Assembly (NCBI RefSeq): GCF_003946015.1
Contig: NZ_RHNU01000006.1
Location: forward strand, 25,168 to 89,167
Source: Companilactobacillus insicii
GTDB lineage: Bacteria; Bacillota; Bacilli; Lactobacillales; Lactobacillaceae
Reading direction: 5' to 3'
Length of the DNA: 64,000 nucleotides
The position numbers were made by a program, and so were the translations under genes. Numbering within the stretch: position 1 is the first letter of the stretch; each line of letters starts with the position of its first letter. Shown here piece by piece: positions 9,006 to 16,941 of the stretch. Under the pieces are notes generated by a model. That model made no database searches, had not been told where the DNA came from, and was given only the letters and a program-made list of their open reading frames with translations.

Positions 9006-10586
9006 ATGGGAAATGTAGGCGCAGTTAACGAAGCACCACAAGCACCAAAGAAGAAAAAATTCAAATTAAAGATGCCTGGTGCCTTTGTTATTCTGTTTAT
9101 TTTGACAATTGTTGCTGTTATAGCAACATGGACCATTCCTGCCGGGGCATATTCGAAGATGGTTTATAGTTCTTCAAGTTCCAGCTTGAAGATCACCAGC
9201 CCAACTGGGAAGGTATCCAATGTACCAGCAACTCAAAAAGAGCTCGATAAACTGGGTGTTAAAATCGATATCAAGCAATTTACATCTGGCGGTATTACCG
9301 ACGCTGTTTCAATCCCAAATACTTATAAAAGATTGAAGCAAAAACCAGCTCAAGTAGGTGCAATAACCAAAAGTATGGTTCAAGGTACGATTGAAGCCGT
9401 TGATATTATGGTCTTCATTTTCGTACTTGGTGGTTTAATAGGTGTTGTAAAAGCGAGTGGTGCTTTTGAATCAGGACTAATGGCGTTGACCAAAAAGACT
9501 AAGGGACATGAATTTCTGTTGATCTTTATGGTTTCTATCCTAATGGTTCTTGGTGGAACTCTTTGTGGTATTGAAGAGGAAGCTGTTGCGTTCTATCCAA
9601 TCTTAGTTCCTATCTTTATTGCCATGGGATATGATTCAATTGTATCAGTAGGTGCAATATTCCTTTCAAGTTCCATTGGTACTTGTTTTTCAACAATTAA
9701 CCCATTCTCAGCTGTTATTGCCTCAAATGCTGCTGGTATTCCATTTACAGAAGGTATTGTCTGGCGTGCAACAGGATTAGTTATTGCCGCGATAGTTCTT
9801 GAATTTTACTTGTACTGGTACAGTAAAAAGGTCAAGGATACTCCTACATTCTCATATACATATGATGATCACGAAGAATTTAACAATATGTGGTCCGTTG
9901 AATCAAGTGATGAGAAAAAAGGTAAAAAGACATTCTTTACATCACGTAAAAAGTTTATTTTGATTTTGTTTGTTGCCGCATTCCCAATCATGGTTTGGGG
10001 TGTTATGTCACAAGGTTGGTGGTTCCCAACAATGGCCTCATCATTCTTGGCATTCGCTATTGTTATCATGATTCTTACAGCAACTGGCCGTTACGGTATT
10101 GGTGAAAAAGGTGTTGTTGATGCCTTTGTTAATGGTGCTTCTAGCTTGGTCGGTGTTTCATTGATCATTGGTTTGGCACGTGGTATCAATATTGTTCTTA
10201 ATAATGGATATATTTCAGATACTATTTTGCAATATTCATCATCATTAGTTTCACACGTAAGCGGGCCAATATTCATCATCGTTATGATGTTTATCTTCTT
10301 CGTTTTAGGATTTATCGTTCCATCATCATCAGGATTGGCTGTCCTATCAATGCCAATTTTTGCCCCACTAGCTGATACTGTCAACATTCCTCGTTTTGCA
10401 GTTGTTACGGCTTATCAGTTCGGTCAATATGCTATGTTATTCTTAGCACCAACCGGATTAGTTATGGCTACACTACAAATGTTGAATATGAAGTATTCAC
10501 ACTGGCTAAGATTCGTTTGGCCGGTAGTTGTCTTCGTATTAGTATTTGGTGGAGCACTCCTAGTTATGGAAGTTCTCTTCTCATAA
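9006..10586 (+). CDS. YfcC-family basic amino-acid permease (ArcD-like)
   Basis: 526 aa, about 12 membrane segments. Lys-rich N-terminus (KKKKFKLKMPGAF), then a long extracellular loop (47-125) and a conserved core with GIEEEAVAFYPI, SSSIGTCFSTINPFSAVIAS and FIVPSSSGLAVLSMP, typical of the YfcC/DcuC superfamily. Members next to arc genes act as arginine/ornithine or citrulline/ornithine exchangers. AGGAG at 8993-8997 sets the start; two in-frame upstream starts are rejected. Lacking arcA beside it, citrulline import is a reasonable alternative substrate. Confidence 0.8.
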   Translation: MGNVGAVNEAPQAPKKKKFKLKMPGAFVILFILTIVAVIATWTIPAGAYSKMVYSSSSSSLKITSPTGKVSNVPATQKELDKLGVKIDIKQFTSGGITDAVSIPNTYKRLKQKPAQVGAITKSMVQGTIEAVDIMVFIFVLGGLIGVVKASGAFESGLMALTKKTKGHEFLLIFMVSILMVLGGTLCGIEEEAVAFYPILVPIFIAMGYDSIVSVGAIFLSSSIGTCFSTINPFSAVIASNAAGIPFTEGIVWRATGLVIAAIVLEFYLYWYSKKVKDTPTFSYTYDDHEEFNNMWSVESSDEKKGKKTFFTSRKKFILILFVAAFPIMVWGVMSQGWWFPTMASSFLAFAIVIMILTATGRYGIGEKGVVDAFVNGASSLVGVSLIIGLARGINIVLNNGYISDTILQYSSSLVSHVSGPIFIIVMMFIFFVLGFIVPSSSGLAVLSMPIFAPLADTVNIPRFAVVTAYQFGQYAMLFLAPTGLVMATLQMLNMKYSHWLRFVWPVVVFVLVFGGALLVMEVLFS

Positions 10587-10594
10587 GTAAATTC

Positions 10595-10630
10595 AAAGTC
10601 ATGCATGAAAAGTGTATGGCTTTTTTGTTT
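10595..10630 (+). terminator. Terminator of the arc cluster
   Basis: AAAGTCATGCA-TGAAAAG-TGTATGGCTTT with G-T pairs, then T3GTTT. Confidence 0.7.
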
Positions 10631-10676
10631 GTAATAGTAAAATATAACTAATTAGATACAAGGAGCCTTATAAGAA

Positions 10677-11405
10677 ATGATAAATAGACCATTGATAAGT
10701 ATTACAAACGTTATTTGGAGTTTTGATCTTGATTCCAACTCTTTGCTTATTTTGCTATTGAAGCGTTCTGAAAGTCCATACAAAGGTAAATGGGGATTGC
10801 CCATGACTTATTTGCGTGAGAACGAAAGTGCAGATGATGCTTCTTTGAGATTAGTTAGGGAAAAAATTGGCGTAAAGTTATCAAAGGTCAATACTGAACA
10901 ATTACAGACATTCACGAATGTTAATCGTGTAAAGGGTGAACGTACATTGTCACTAACTTATATGATCTATTTGCCAGATATGCCTGAATTAGTTGCAGGT
11001 TATGGTGCGGACGATGCTAGATGGTTCCGAGTATCAGCTAATAATCATAGTTATCAATTAAAAAATGGTGATTTAGAATTTAAAACTTTGTCAGAAAAAA
11101 TATCTGAAGAAAAATTTTATTCTACAACTAATCACGTAATGGTTTCCGATCATGAGTTAATCTTACGTACAGCTTTTACTAGAGTAAAAAATCGTTTGAA
11201 TTATTTGCCAACGATCCTATTGGTTCTTGGTCCCACTTTCACTTTACGAAAGGCCAGAATGATTTATGCCATTTTCCTAAGAACAAAGCTATCAGAAATC
11301 GATAATTCTAATTTTAGGAAGACACATGGCAGCTTATTCATAGAGTCTGGATACGAGCACAAACCTAGGTCAGGTCGACCGGCAAAAATTTATCGATTGA
11401 AATAA
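10677..11405 (+). CDS. NrtR-like Nudix/winged-helix regulator
   Basis: 242 aa. Residues 1-145 form a Nudix fold, but the Nudix box is degenerate: where GX5EX7REUXEEXGU is expected the protein reads LRENESADDASLRLVREKIGV, with RE and one catalytic E lost, so hydrolysis is unlikely. The C-terminal ~90 residues form a winged helix (SGRPAKIYRLK). This is the architecture of NrtR, an ADP-ribose-responsive repressor of NAD metabolism. The next gene is the niacin transporter niaP, which supports the role. AAGGAG at ~10662 supports the start. Confidence 0.78.
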   Translation: MINRPLISITNVIWSFDLDSNSLLILLLKRSESPYKGKWGLPMTYLRENESADDASLRLVREKIGVKLSKVNTEQLQTFTNVNRVKGERTLSLTYMIYLPDMPELVAGYGADDARWFRVSANNHSYQLKNGDLEFKTLSEKISEEKFYSTTNHVMVSDHELILRTAFTRVKNRLNYLPTILLVLGPTFTLRKARMIYAIFLRTKLSEIDNSNFRKTHGSLFIESGYEHKPRSGRPAKIYRLK

Positions 11406-11406
11406 A

Positions 11407-11444
11407 CTTGACATCACAATAAGCGTGATGTTAAGCTCTTTTTA
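11407..11444 (+). terminator. Terminator after the NrtR-like gene
   Basis: CTTGACATCAC paired with GTGATGTTAAG, followed by CTCTTTTT. Confidence 0.65.
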
Positions 11445-11466
11445 TCCTTAAAGGTATAAAGTACCT

Positions 11467-11522
11467 AAATCAATATATTGATTTTTAAAAACAAAATTAT
11501 TGATATTCCGGATTATCAATAA
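11467..11522. promoter_or_regulatory. niaP promoter with two overlapping palindromes
   Basis: Promoter TTGATT (11478-11483), a 17-nt spacer, TGATAT (11501-11506). Palindrome 1, AAATCAATATATTGATTT (11467-11484), covers the -35. Palindrome 2, TTATTGATA-N8-TATCAATAA (11497-11505 and 11514-11522), covers the -10. This is a strong repressor-operator layout, and the adjacent NrtR-like protein is the obvious candidate. Confidence 0.6.
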
Positions 11523-11540
11523 AAGTGAAAAGAGGGCAAT

Positions 11541-12728
11541 ATGCAAGATACTTTGATTCAAAAGAATTCTAAAAAAGGGCGTAAGCTCTTATTAGTAATT
11601 GGTACTGCTTGGTTATTTGATGCGATGGACGTCGCATTGTTGTCATTTATTATGCCATTAATAAAAGCAGAATGGAGCTTAACACCTGCACAAGTGGGTT
11701 ATGTGAGTTCTGTAACTTCATTAGGGATGGTTTTTGGTTCAATTCTTTGTGGTTACATGGCCGATAAGTTTGGTCGTAAGAATGTCATGATCATCACATT
11801 AATAGTTTTCTCTGTTTGTAATTTACTATTAGCTTTTACAACTAACGTTAATCAATTTATGCTGGTACGATTTATTACCGGTATGGGACTTGGTGGGGAA
11901 CTTCCTGTAGCCGCTACAATGTTAGCAGATAATTTCAAAGGGAAAAAACAAGCCAAAATGTTAATTATGGCTGATAGTTTCTGGGCGATTGGTTGGATAT
12001 TAGCAGCAGTTATTTCTAATACAATCACACCATTGTACGGATGGAGAGCCAGTGTTATCGTGACATTCTTTGTAATGATGTATGCTTTTGTTATGCGTCG
12101 TCACTTACCAGAGAATTACGAGAAAAAAGAAAAAACTAGTTTAAAGGAACAATTTTCTGGAATTTTTAATCATGATGTAATTGGCAAAACCTTAGCACTT
12201 AGTTTTCTCTGGTTTGTCGTAATGTTCTCATATTATGGCATGTTCCTATGGTTACCTAGTGTACTAGTATTACGTGGCTTTTCTATTATTCATAGTTTCC
12301 AATATACTTTATTAATGAGTTTGGCACAGTTACCAGGTTATTATCTGGCTGCATGGTTAATGGGTAAGATCAGTCATAAAAATATTTTAACTATGTATTT
12401 GATTGGAACAATCAGTAGTGCATCTGTTTTTAGTGTTGCTTCTAGTGAAGGAATGCTATTGGCAAGTGGAGCATTCTTATCATTCTTCAACTTAGGTGCA
12501 TGGGGAGCTTTAATTGCCTTTACACCTAGCCACTTCAAAGCTGATATTCGTGGAATGGGAGTAGGATTCTCACAATCAATTGGTCGTATTGGAGCAACAA
12601 TTGGTCCATACTTAATCGGTATGTTAATCGGTATGGGCTTTGGAATTCCAGTGGTTTTCGGAATGTTTGTAGTTGCTTTGATTTTAGGAGTTATCGTCTT
12701 AGCAGTTGGAACGTCAGAGACATACTAA
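11541..12728 (+). CDS. niaP: Niacin (nicotinate) transporter, MFS
   Basis: 395 aa, 12 membrane segments. The sequence follows Bacillus NiaP closely at GTAWLFDAMDVALLSFIMP, GMGLGGELPVA, WFVVMFSYYGMFLWLPSV and TLLMSLAQLPGYYLAAWL. It imports nicotinate/nicotinamide for NAD salvage. MFS loop motif DKFGRK is present. RBS AGAGGG at 11530-11535. Control by the upstream NrtR-like regulator is inferred from adjacency and the operator palindromes. Confidence 0.85.
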   Translation: MQDTLIQKNSKKGRKLLLVIGTAWLFDAMDVALLSFIMPLIKAEWSLTPAQVGYVSSVTSLGMVFGSILCGYMADKFGRKNVMIITLIVFSVCNLLLAFTTNVNQFMLVRFITGMGLGGELPVAATMLADNFKGKKQAKMLIMADSFWAIGWILAAVISNTITPLYGWRASVIVTFFVMMYAFVMRRHLPENYEKKEKTSLKEQFSGIFNHDVIGKTLALSFLWFVVMFSYYGMFLWLPSVLVLRGFSIIHSFQYTLLMSLAQLPGYYLAAWLMGKISHKNILTMYLIGTISSASVFSVASSEGMLLASGAFLSFFNLGAWGALIAFTPSHFKADIRGMGVGFSQSIGRIGATIGPYLIGMLIGMGFGIPVVFGMFVVALILGVIVLAVGTSETY

Positions 12729-12736
12729 GCAAAAAT

Positions 12737-12767
12737 AAAAAGTCGCAGAATTTCTGCGACTTTTTTT
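12737..12767. terminator. Bidirectional terminator
   Basis: AGTCGCAGA-ATT-TCTGCGACT flanked by A5 and T7. It is shared by niaP and the convergent phosphatase gene. Confidence 0.9.
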
Positions 12768-13425
12768 AGTTTAGCATTTGATTGTAGCTAGTTACGCGGT
12801 TGAATCCATCATCACGTTCAAGCATTGTAAGACTTGAATTACGAGGACTCTCAGTCACGTCAAAGTTACCAGCGTTATAGCGATCGGTAATTGAACGAAT
12901 CGTTGTTCCATGTGAAACCAATAAGATTTTATCACCGTCATGGGCGATTTCATCGAGCTTTTTGAATCCCTTGTTCAAGCGCGTCCAATATTCCTCAGCA
13001 TTCTCGGCATCGTGAAATGGATCAGCTTCCTTCATGAAGTCCTTAGTTGCATCCAAACCATGTTGAGCAATTATTTCACTGAAGGTAGAAGCACCATGAG
13101 GTTGACCAACCATAAACCATGCTTCTGGAGAATTCATACCTTCGAAATAACCGTAAAATTGTTCCCTGAATTCCATTAATTTTTGAGGTTGAACTTTATC
13201 TCTATTAACATTAGCATCCATTATCAACTTACAAGTATCGATTGCGCGACGTGCATCAGATGAAAATGCAGCACTAAAATCTACGTCTTTTAGTGCTTGG
13301 GCTGCCTTTTTAGCCACCTCAACGCCATCTGGTGCTAAAGGTGTATCTGACCATCCTTGCATCTTGTTATAACGATTGAACCAAGTTCTACCATGGCGAA
13401 CCATGTAAATTTGATATTTTGCCAT
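12766..13425 (-). CDS. Histidine phosphatase family protein (phosphoglycerate-mutase-like), copy 1
   Basis: 219 aa. Catalytic RHG at 10-12 (YMVRHGRTWFNRYNKMQGWSDTPL) and the second catalytic His in LLVSHGTTIRS. This broad family contains sugar-phosphate and nucleotide phosphatases; the true substrate is not evident. AGGAGGAAG precedes the start. About 60% of residues match the neighbour at 13484-14137 by eye, so the pair is a tandem duplication. Confidence 0.85.
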   Translation of the reverse strand: MAKYQIYMVRHGRTWFNRYNKMQGWSDTPLAPDGVEVAKKAAQALKDVDFSAAFSSDARRAIDTCKLIMDANVNRDKVQPQKLMEFREQFYGYFEGMNSPEAWFMVGQPHGASTFSEIIAQHGLDATKDFMKEADPFHDAENAEEYWTRLNKGFKKLDEIAHDGDKILLVSHGTTIRSITDRYNAGNFDVTESPRNSSLTMLERDDGFNRVTSYNQMLN

Positions 13426-13483
13426 TTCTTCCTCCTCAGAATTTCATACTGTAATTTTACTACAAGTGAGGGGGTAACTTCTA

Positions 13484-14137
13484 TTAATGAAGTTTTTGAT
13501 TATAACTAGTAACGTGGTTAGTCCCATCAATACGCTCTAACATTGTCAAACTGGAATTACCTGGTAATTGATTCAGTTCATAATCACCATCTTGATATTT
13601 GAATGCGAGCGACAATATTGTTGTGCTATGAGTAACTAGTAGAATTTTGTCACCGTCATGCGCAATTTGATCAATTTTTTCAAAACCACGATCTAATCTA
13701 TTCCAATATTCATCGGCATTTTCAGCATCGTGAAACGGATCAGCTTCTTTTACAAAATCCATTGTGGCATCGAATCCATATTTATAGACAATTTCTTGGT
13801 AATTCTTGGTATTATGAGAATTTGAGATTTTGTCCCAAGCTTCATCTATGTTATCACCTTCAAATGATCCATAAAATTGTTCCCTAAACTCAGTCATTTT
13901 TTGTGGAAGTGGCTTGTTTTTGTTTGCTTCAGCAATAATTTCAGCTGTATCCATCGCACGTCTAGTATCAGATGAATAAGCTGCAGCAAAATCTACATCT
14001 TTGAGTGCCTCAGCAGCACTGTGTGCGACCTCAATACCATCTTGTGTTAGTGGTGTGTCTGACCAGCCTTGGATTTTTTGATAACGATTGAACCAAGTCT
14101 TTCCGTGACGGATCAAGTAAATTTGATATTTTGCCAT
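13484..14137 (-). CDS. Histidine phosphatase family protein, copy 2
   Basis: 217 aa, paralogue of the preceding gene. RHG is at 10-12 and the second catalytic His is in LLVTHSTTILS, where HG has become HS. The start MAKYQIYLIRHG is fixed by GAGGAGGA just upstream; a longer in-frame start at 14158 would bury the RBS inside the gene. Each copy has its own RBS, with 58 bp between them. Confidence 0.85.
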   Translation of the reverse strand: MAKYQIYLIRHGKTWFNRYQKIQGWSDTPLTQDGIEVAHSAAEALKDVDFAAAYSSDTRRAMDTAEIIAEANKNKPLPQKMTEFREQFYGSFEGDNIDEAWDKISNSHNTKNYQEIVYKYGFDATMDFVKEADPFHDAENADEYWNRLDRGFEKIDQIAHDGDKILLVTHSTTILSLAFKYQDGDYELNQLPGNSSLTMLERIDGTNHVTSYNQKLH

Positions 14138-14240
14138 AATGTCCTCCTCAATTTTCATATGATTATTCTACTATATCGAGCCATAATTTTAGAACTTTGC
14201 TCCTTCATTGTGTAAAGTAATTATTAATGGGAGGTATTTT

Positions 14241-14853
14241 ATGTTGAAAATTGCAATTATTGGTGCGAATGGTAAGGAAGGTTCACTTATTGCTAAGGAA
14301 GCTGAGAATCGTGGCATTGATGTAACTTCGATAGTTCGAAATAAAGATAAATCAGTAACAAGCAAATATTTAGTTAGAGATGTTTATAGTATTACAAGTG
14401 AGGATTTAAAGGGATTCGATGCAGTAGTAGATGCCTTAGGATTCTTTGGTGATATGGTCAAGGAGTACGTTCCATCAACTGAGCACTTGATCGATATTAT
14501 GAAGGGACTAGAAGCCAGGTTATTGAGCAGGTTCTTTGTATATGAATAAGGATCATACGGCACAATTATTCCAAGGTGCCGATTTTCCCGCTGATGTTAA
14601 GCCATTGAGCGAAGAGATGGGAAAGGCACTGGATGTATTGAAACAAAGTAGCATTAATTGGACTTATATCAGCCCAGCCGCTGATTTTGACCATAATGCA
14701 GCTCGTACTGGTAAATATGTTGTTGCTGGAGAAGAGTTCACGACAAATGATGATGGACAAAGTAAGATAAGTTATGAAGATTATGCTATAGCAATGGTTG
14801 ATGAGATTGAAAATGCTAAACATAAAAATGAAAGAATTAGTGTAAGGTGGTAG
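14241..14853 (+). pseudogene. NAD(P)-binding oxidoreductase (NmrA/YwnB-like), frameshifted
   Basis: The N-terminal part MLKIAIIGANGKEGSLIAKEA has the Rossmann GxxGxxG motif, and the frame runs to ~14549. The second half continues in another frame from about 14526 (AGSLYMNKDHTAQLF...) to 14853. Family members normally read RLLVVGGAGSLY here. The DNA goes from RLL straight to AGSLY, losing VVGG, which equals an 11-nt deletion. Both halves keep good family similarity, so the lesion looks recent. RBS GGGAGG at 14229-14234. Confidence 0.8.
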
Positions 14854-14857
14854 TTTA

Positions 14858-15295
14858 ATGAAGGTATTGATAACTTATATTAGTATGAGTGGTAGAAATG
14901 AAAAAATTGCTAATCATTTGGCAGATTATTTGGGCGATAAAGCTGAAATCGATTTGGAACAAATGGTTGATACAGATGCTTATTCGATTCCGGAATATGA
15001 TGCTGTTATTGTGGTTACATATACGTACGGAGATGGTCAAGTCCCCGATGAGGCTCAGGATTTTTATGAAGATTTGTTAGATGTAGATTTGGAAAAGACT
15101 AAATTTGCAGTTCTAGGTTCAAGTTCAAAGACTCACATTCACTATGGTCGTGCAGTGGATTATTTCACTATGCAACTAAATTCAGCTAATGGTGATCAAG
15201 TAGCTGATTCAGTTAAAATCAACGAAGATCCGGATGCTGATGATTGGAAACGTGTTGAGAGTCTAGGAGATTATGTAATTAAGAGTGTTAAATAA
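14858..15295 (+). CDS. Flavodoxin
   Basis: 145 aa. FMN-phosphate loop TYISMSGRNEKIA near the N-terminus (Thr/Ser-rich P-loop) and YTYGDGQVPDEAQDF and GSSSKTHIHYGRAVD as the two isoalloxazine loops. It is a short-chain electron carrier. RBS AAGGTGG lies inside the end of the preceding pseudogene, 4 bp from its stop, so the two were one transcript. Confidence 0.88.
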   Translation: MKVLITYISMSGRNEKIANHLADYLGDKAEIDLEQMVDTDAYSIPEYDAVIVVTYTYGDGQVPDEAQDFYEDLLDVDLEKTKFAVLGSSSKTHIHYGRAVDYFTMQLNSANGDQVADSVKINEDPDADDWKRVESLGDYVIKSVK

Positions 15296-15301
15296 ATATT
15301 T

Positions 15302-15341
15302 ATAAACTTATTGCTAAATTATTAGCGATAAGTTTATTTTA
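15302..15341 (+). terminator. Terminator after flavodoxin
   Basis: ATAAACTTATTGCTAA paired with TTAGCGATAAGTTTAT, then TTTTATT. Confidence 0.8.
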
Positions 15342-15399
15342 TTGCCATAAATCACTGATAGATCAACCTCATAAAAAATATTAATGAAGTATATACAGT

Positions 15400-15455
15400 T
15401 TGACTATGACTTCGCTATCCATTTATGATAAAAACATCACAAGGAAGCGTTTACA
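15400..15455 (+). promoter_or_regulatory. fumC promoter with cre site
   Basis: TTGACT (15400-15405), an 18-nt spacer, TATGAT (15424-15429). A catabolite-responsive element AGGAAGCGTTTACA (15442-15455) matches TGNAANCGNTNNCA at 13 of 14 positions and sits just downstream of the expected transcription start, the roadblock position for CcpA repression. Confidence 0.7.
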
Positions 15456-15495
15456 GATTTTTTTGGCGCAACTTAAATAATTGGAGGTTACACAC

Positions 15496-16872
15496 ATGAC
15501 AGATTTCAGAATTGAATCGGATACTTTAGGAGAAGTAAAAATCCCAGCTGATGCATTATGGGGAGCTCAAACAGAACGCTCAAGAAATAATTTCCCAACT
15601 GGTGAGAAGATGCCATTAGTAATTATCAAGGCTTTGCTTCAAATTAAGAAAGCTGCAGCAATCTCTAATAAAGAACTAGATGCTATTGAGCCTGAAAAAG
15701 CCGATTTGATTGTTGAATCAATCGATAAGTTGTTGGCATTAGATGACGAAGACTTAAGAAAAGATTTTCCATTAGTTGTTTATCAAACAGGTTCAGGTAC
15801 TCAAACAAATATGAATACAAACGAAGTTGTTGCTCATATGGCAGCTAAAATAAACCCAGATATTGAAATTTTGCCGAATGATGATGTTAATAAGGGACAA
15901 AGCTCAAACGATATCTTCCCAACTGCTATGAGTATTGTTGCTTCAGTTGCAGTTGATAACTTAGAGGATTCATTACAACATTTGATTGATGAATTGAAAG
16001 TTAAACAAGAAAAGTATTGGAAAGTCGTAAAGATTGGACGTACTCATTTGCAAGATGCTACTCCATTAACATTTGGCCAAGAAGTAAGTGGTTGGGCAAG
16101 CATGCTAGAACATGATCTTTCATACTTAAAGAGCTTAAATCCAACACTTGGTGAATTTGCTATGGGTGGAACAGCTGTTGGTACAGGTTTGAATGCTGCT
16201 CCTGGATTCGCTGACATTATCGCTAAGAAGATGACAGAAGTTTATGGTGTTAAGTTCACTGCAGATACGAATAAATTCTACGGATTAGCTGCACATTCAG
16301 GCTTAAATGTTGTTCATGGTGCAATTAAGACATTGGCAGCAGATTTGATGAAGATTGCTAACGATGTTAGATTCTTGGCAAGTGGCCCTCGTTCAGGTTA
16401 TGGAGAATTACACATTCCAGCTAACGAACCTGGTTCTTCAATTATGCCTGGTAAGGTAAACCCTACGCAAGCTGAGGCTGTAACAATGTCTGCTGTACGT
16501 GTTATGGGTAATGATGTTGTTGTTGGTATGGCATCTAGTCAAGGTAACTTCGAATTAAATGTCTACAAACCAGTTCTTATCAGTGCCTTTCTAGAATCTG
16601 CAGAGCTTCTAACAGGAACTATGACTGGCTTTGCTGACAAGATGATCCATGGATTAACAGTTAATGCTGATAGAATGGAAGAATTAGTTGATCAATCATT
16701 GATGACTGTTACGGCTTTGTCACCACACATTGGTTATCATGAAAGTGCAACAATTGCACAAACTGCTGAAAAAGAAGGAACAACTCTGAAGGTAGCTGCC
16801 ATTAAATCTGGTTTAGTTACTGAAGAACAATTCGATAAATGGGTTGATCCACTAAAGATGACAAATATTTAG
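15496..16872 (+). CDS. fumC: Class II fumarate hydratase
   Basis: 458 aa. Interconverts malate and fumarate. Signature GSSIMPGKVNPTQAE near 315-330, plus SGTQTNMNTNEV and GRTHLQDATPLT. The start MTDFRIESDTLGE is set by GGAGG at 15482-15486. With the downstream flavoprotein it forms the reductive branch malate to fumarate to succinate, an electron sink in lactobacilli. Confidence 0.95.
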   Translation: MTDFRIESDTLGEVKIPADALWGAQTERSRNNFPTGEKMPLVIIKALLQIKKAAAISNKELDAIEPEKADLIVESIDKLLALDDEDLRKDFPLVVYQTGSGTQTNMNTNEVVAHMAAKINPDIEILPNDDVNKGQSSNDIFPTAMSIVASVAVDNLEDSLQHLIDELKVKQEKYWKVVKIGRTHLQDATPLTFGQEVSGWASMLEHDLSYLKSLNPTLGEFAMGGTAVGTGLNAAPGFADIIAKKMTEVYGVKFTADTNKFYGLAAHSGLNVVHGAIKTLAADLMKIANDVRFLASGPRSGYGELHIPANEPGSSIMPGKVNPTQAEAVTMSAVRVMGNDVVVGMASSQGNFELNVYKPVLISAFLESAELLTGTMTGFADKMIHGLTVNADRMEELVDQSLMTVTALSPHIGYHESATIAQTAEKEGTTLKVAAIKSGLVTEEQFDKWVDPLKMTNI

Positions 16873-16879
16873 AGAATTA

Positions 16880-16899
16880 GGAGAGACGTAAGTCTCTCC
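16880..16899 (+). other. Hairpin between fumC and the fumarate reductase gene
   Basis: GGAGAGAC-GTAA-GTCTCTCC, a perfect stem without a T-run. It may tune processing or read-through within the operon. Confidence 0.5.
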
Positions 16900-16941
16900 A
16901 TAGTTCTTTTAGAAACAACAAAGCAAGGGTAGGAAAGATAA

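Noticed and set aside
11497..11522. Possible FNR box before niaP
   Set aside because: It contains TTGAT and ATCAA but with a 10-bp gap instead of 4, so it does not fit the FLP/FNR consensus.
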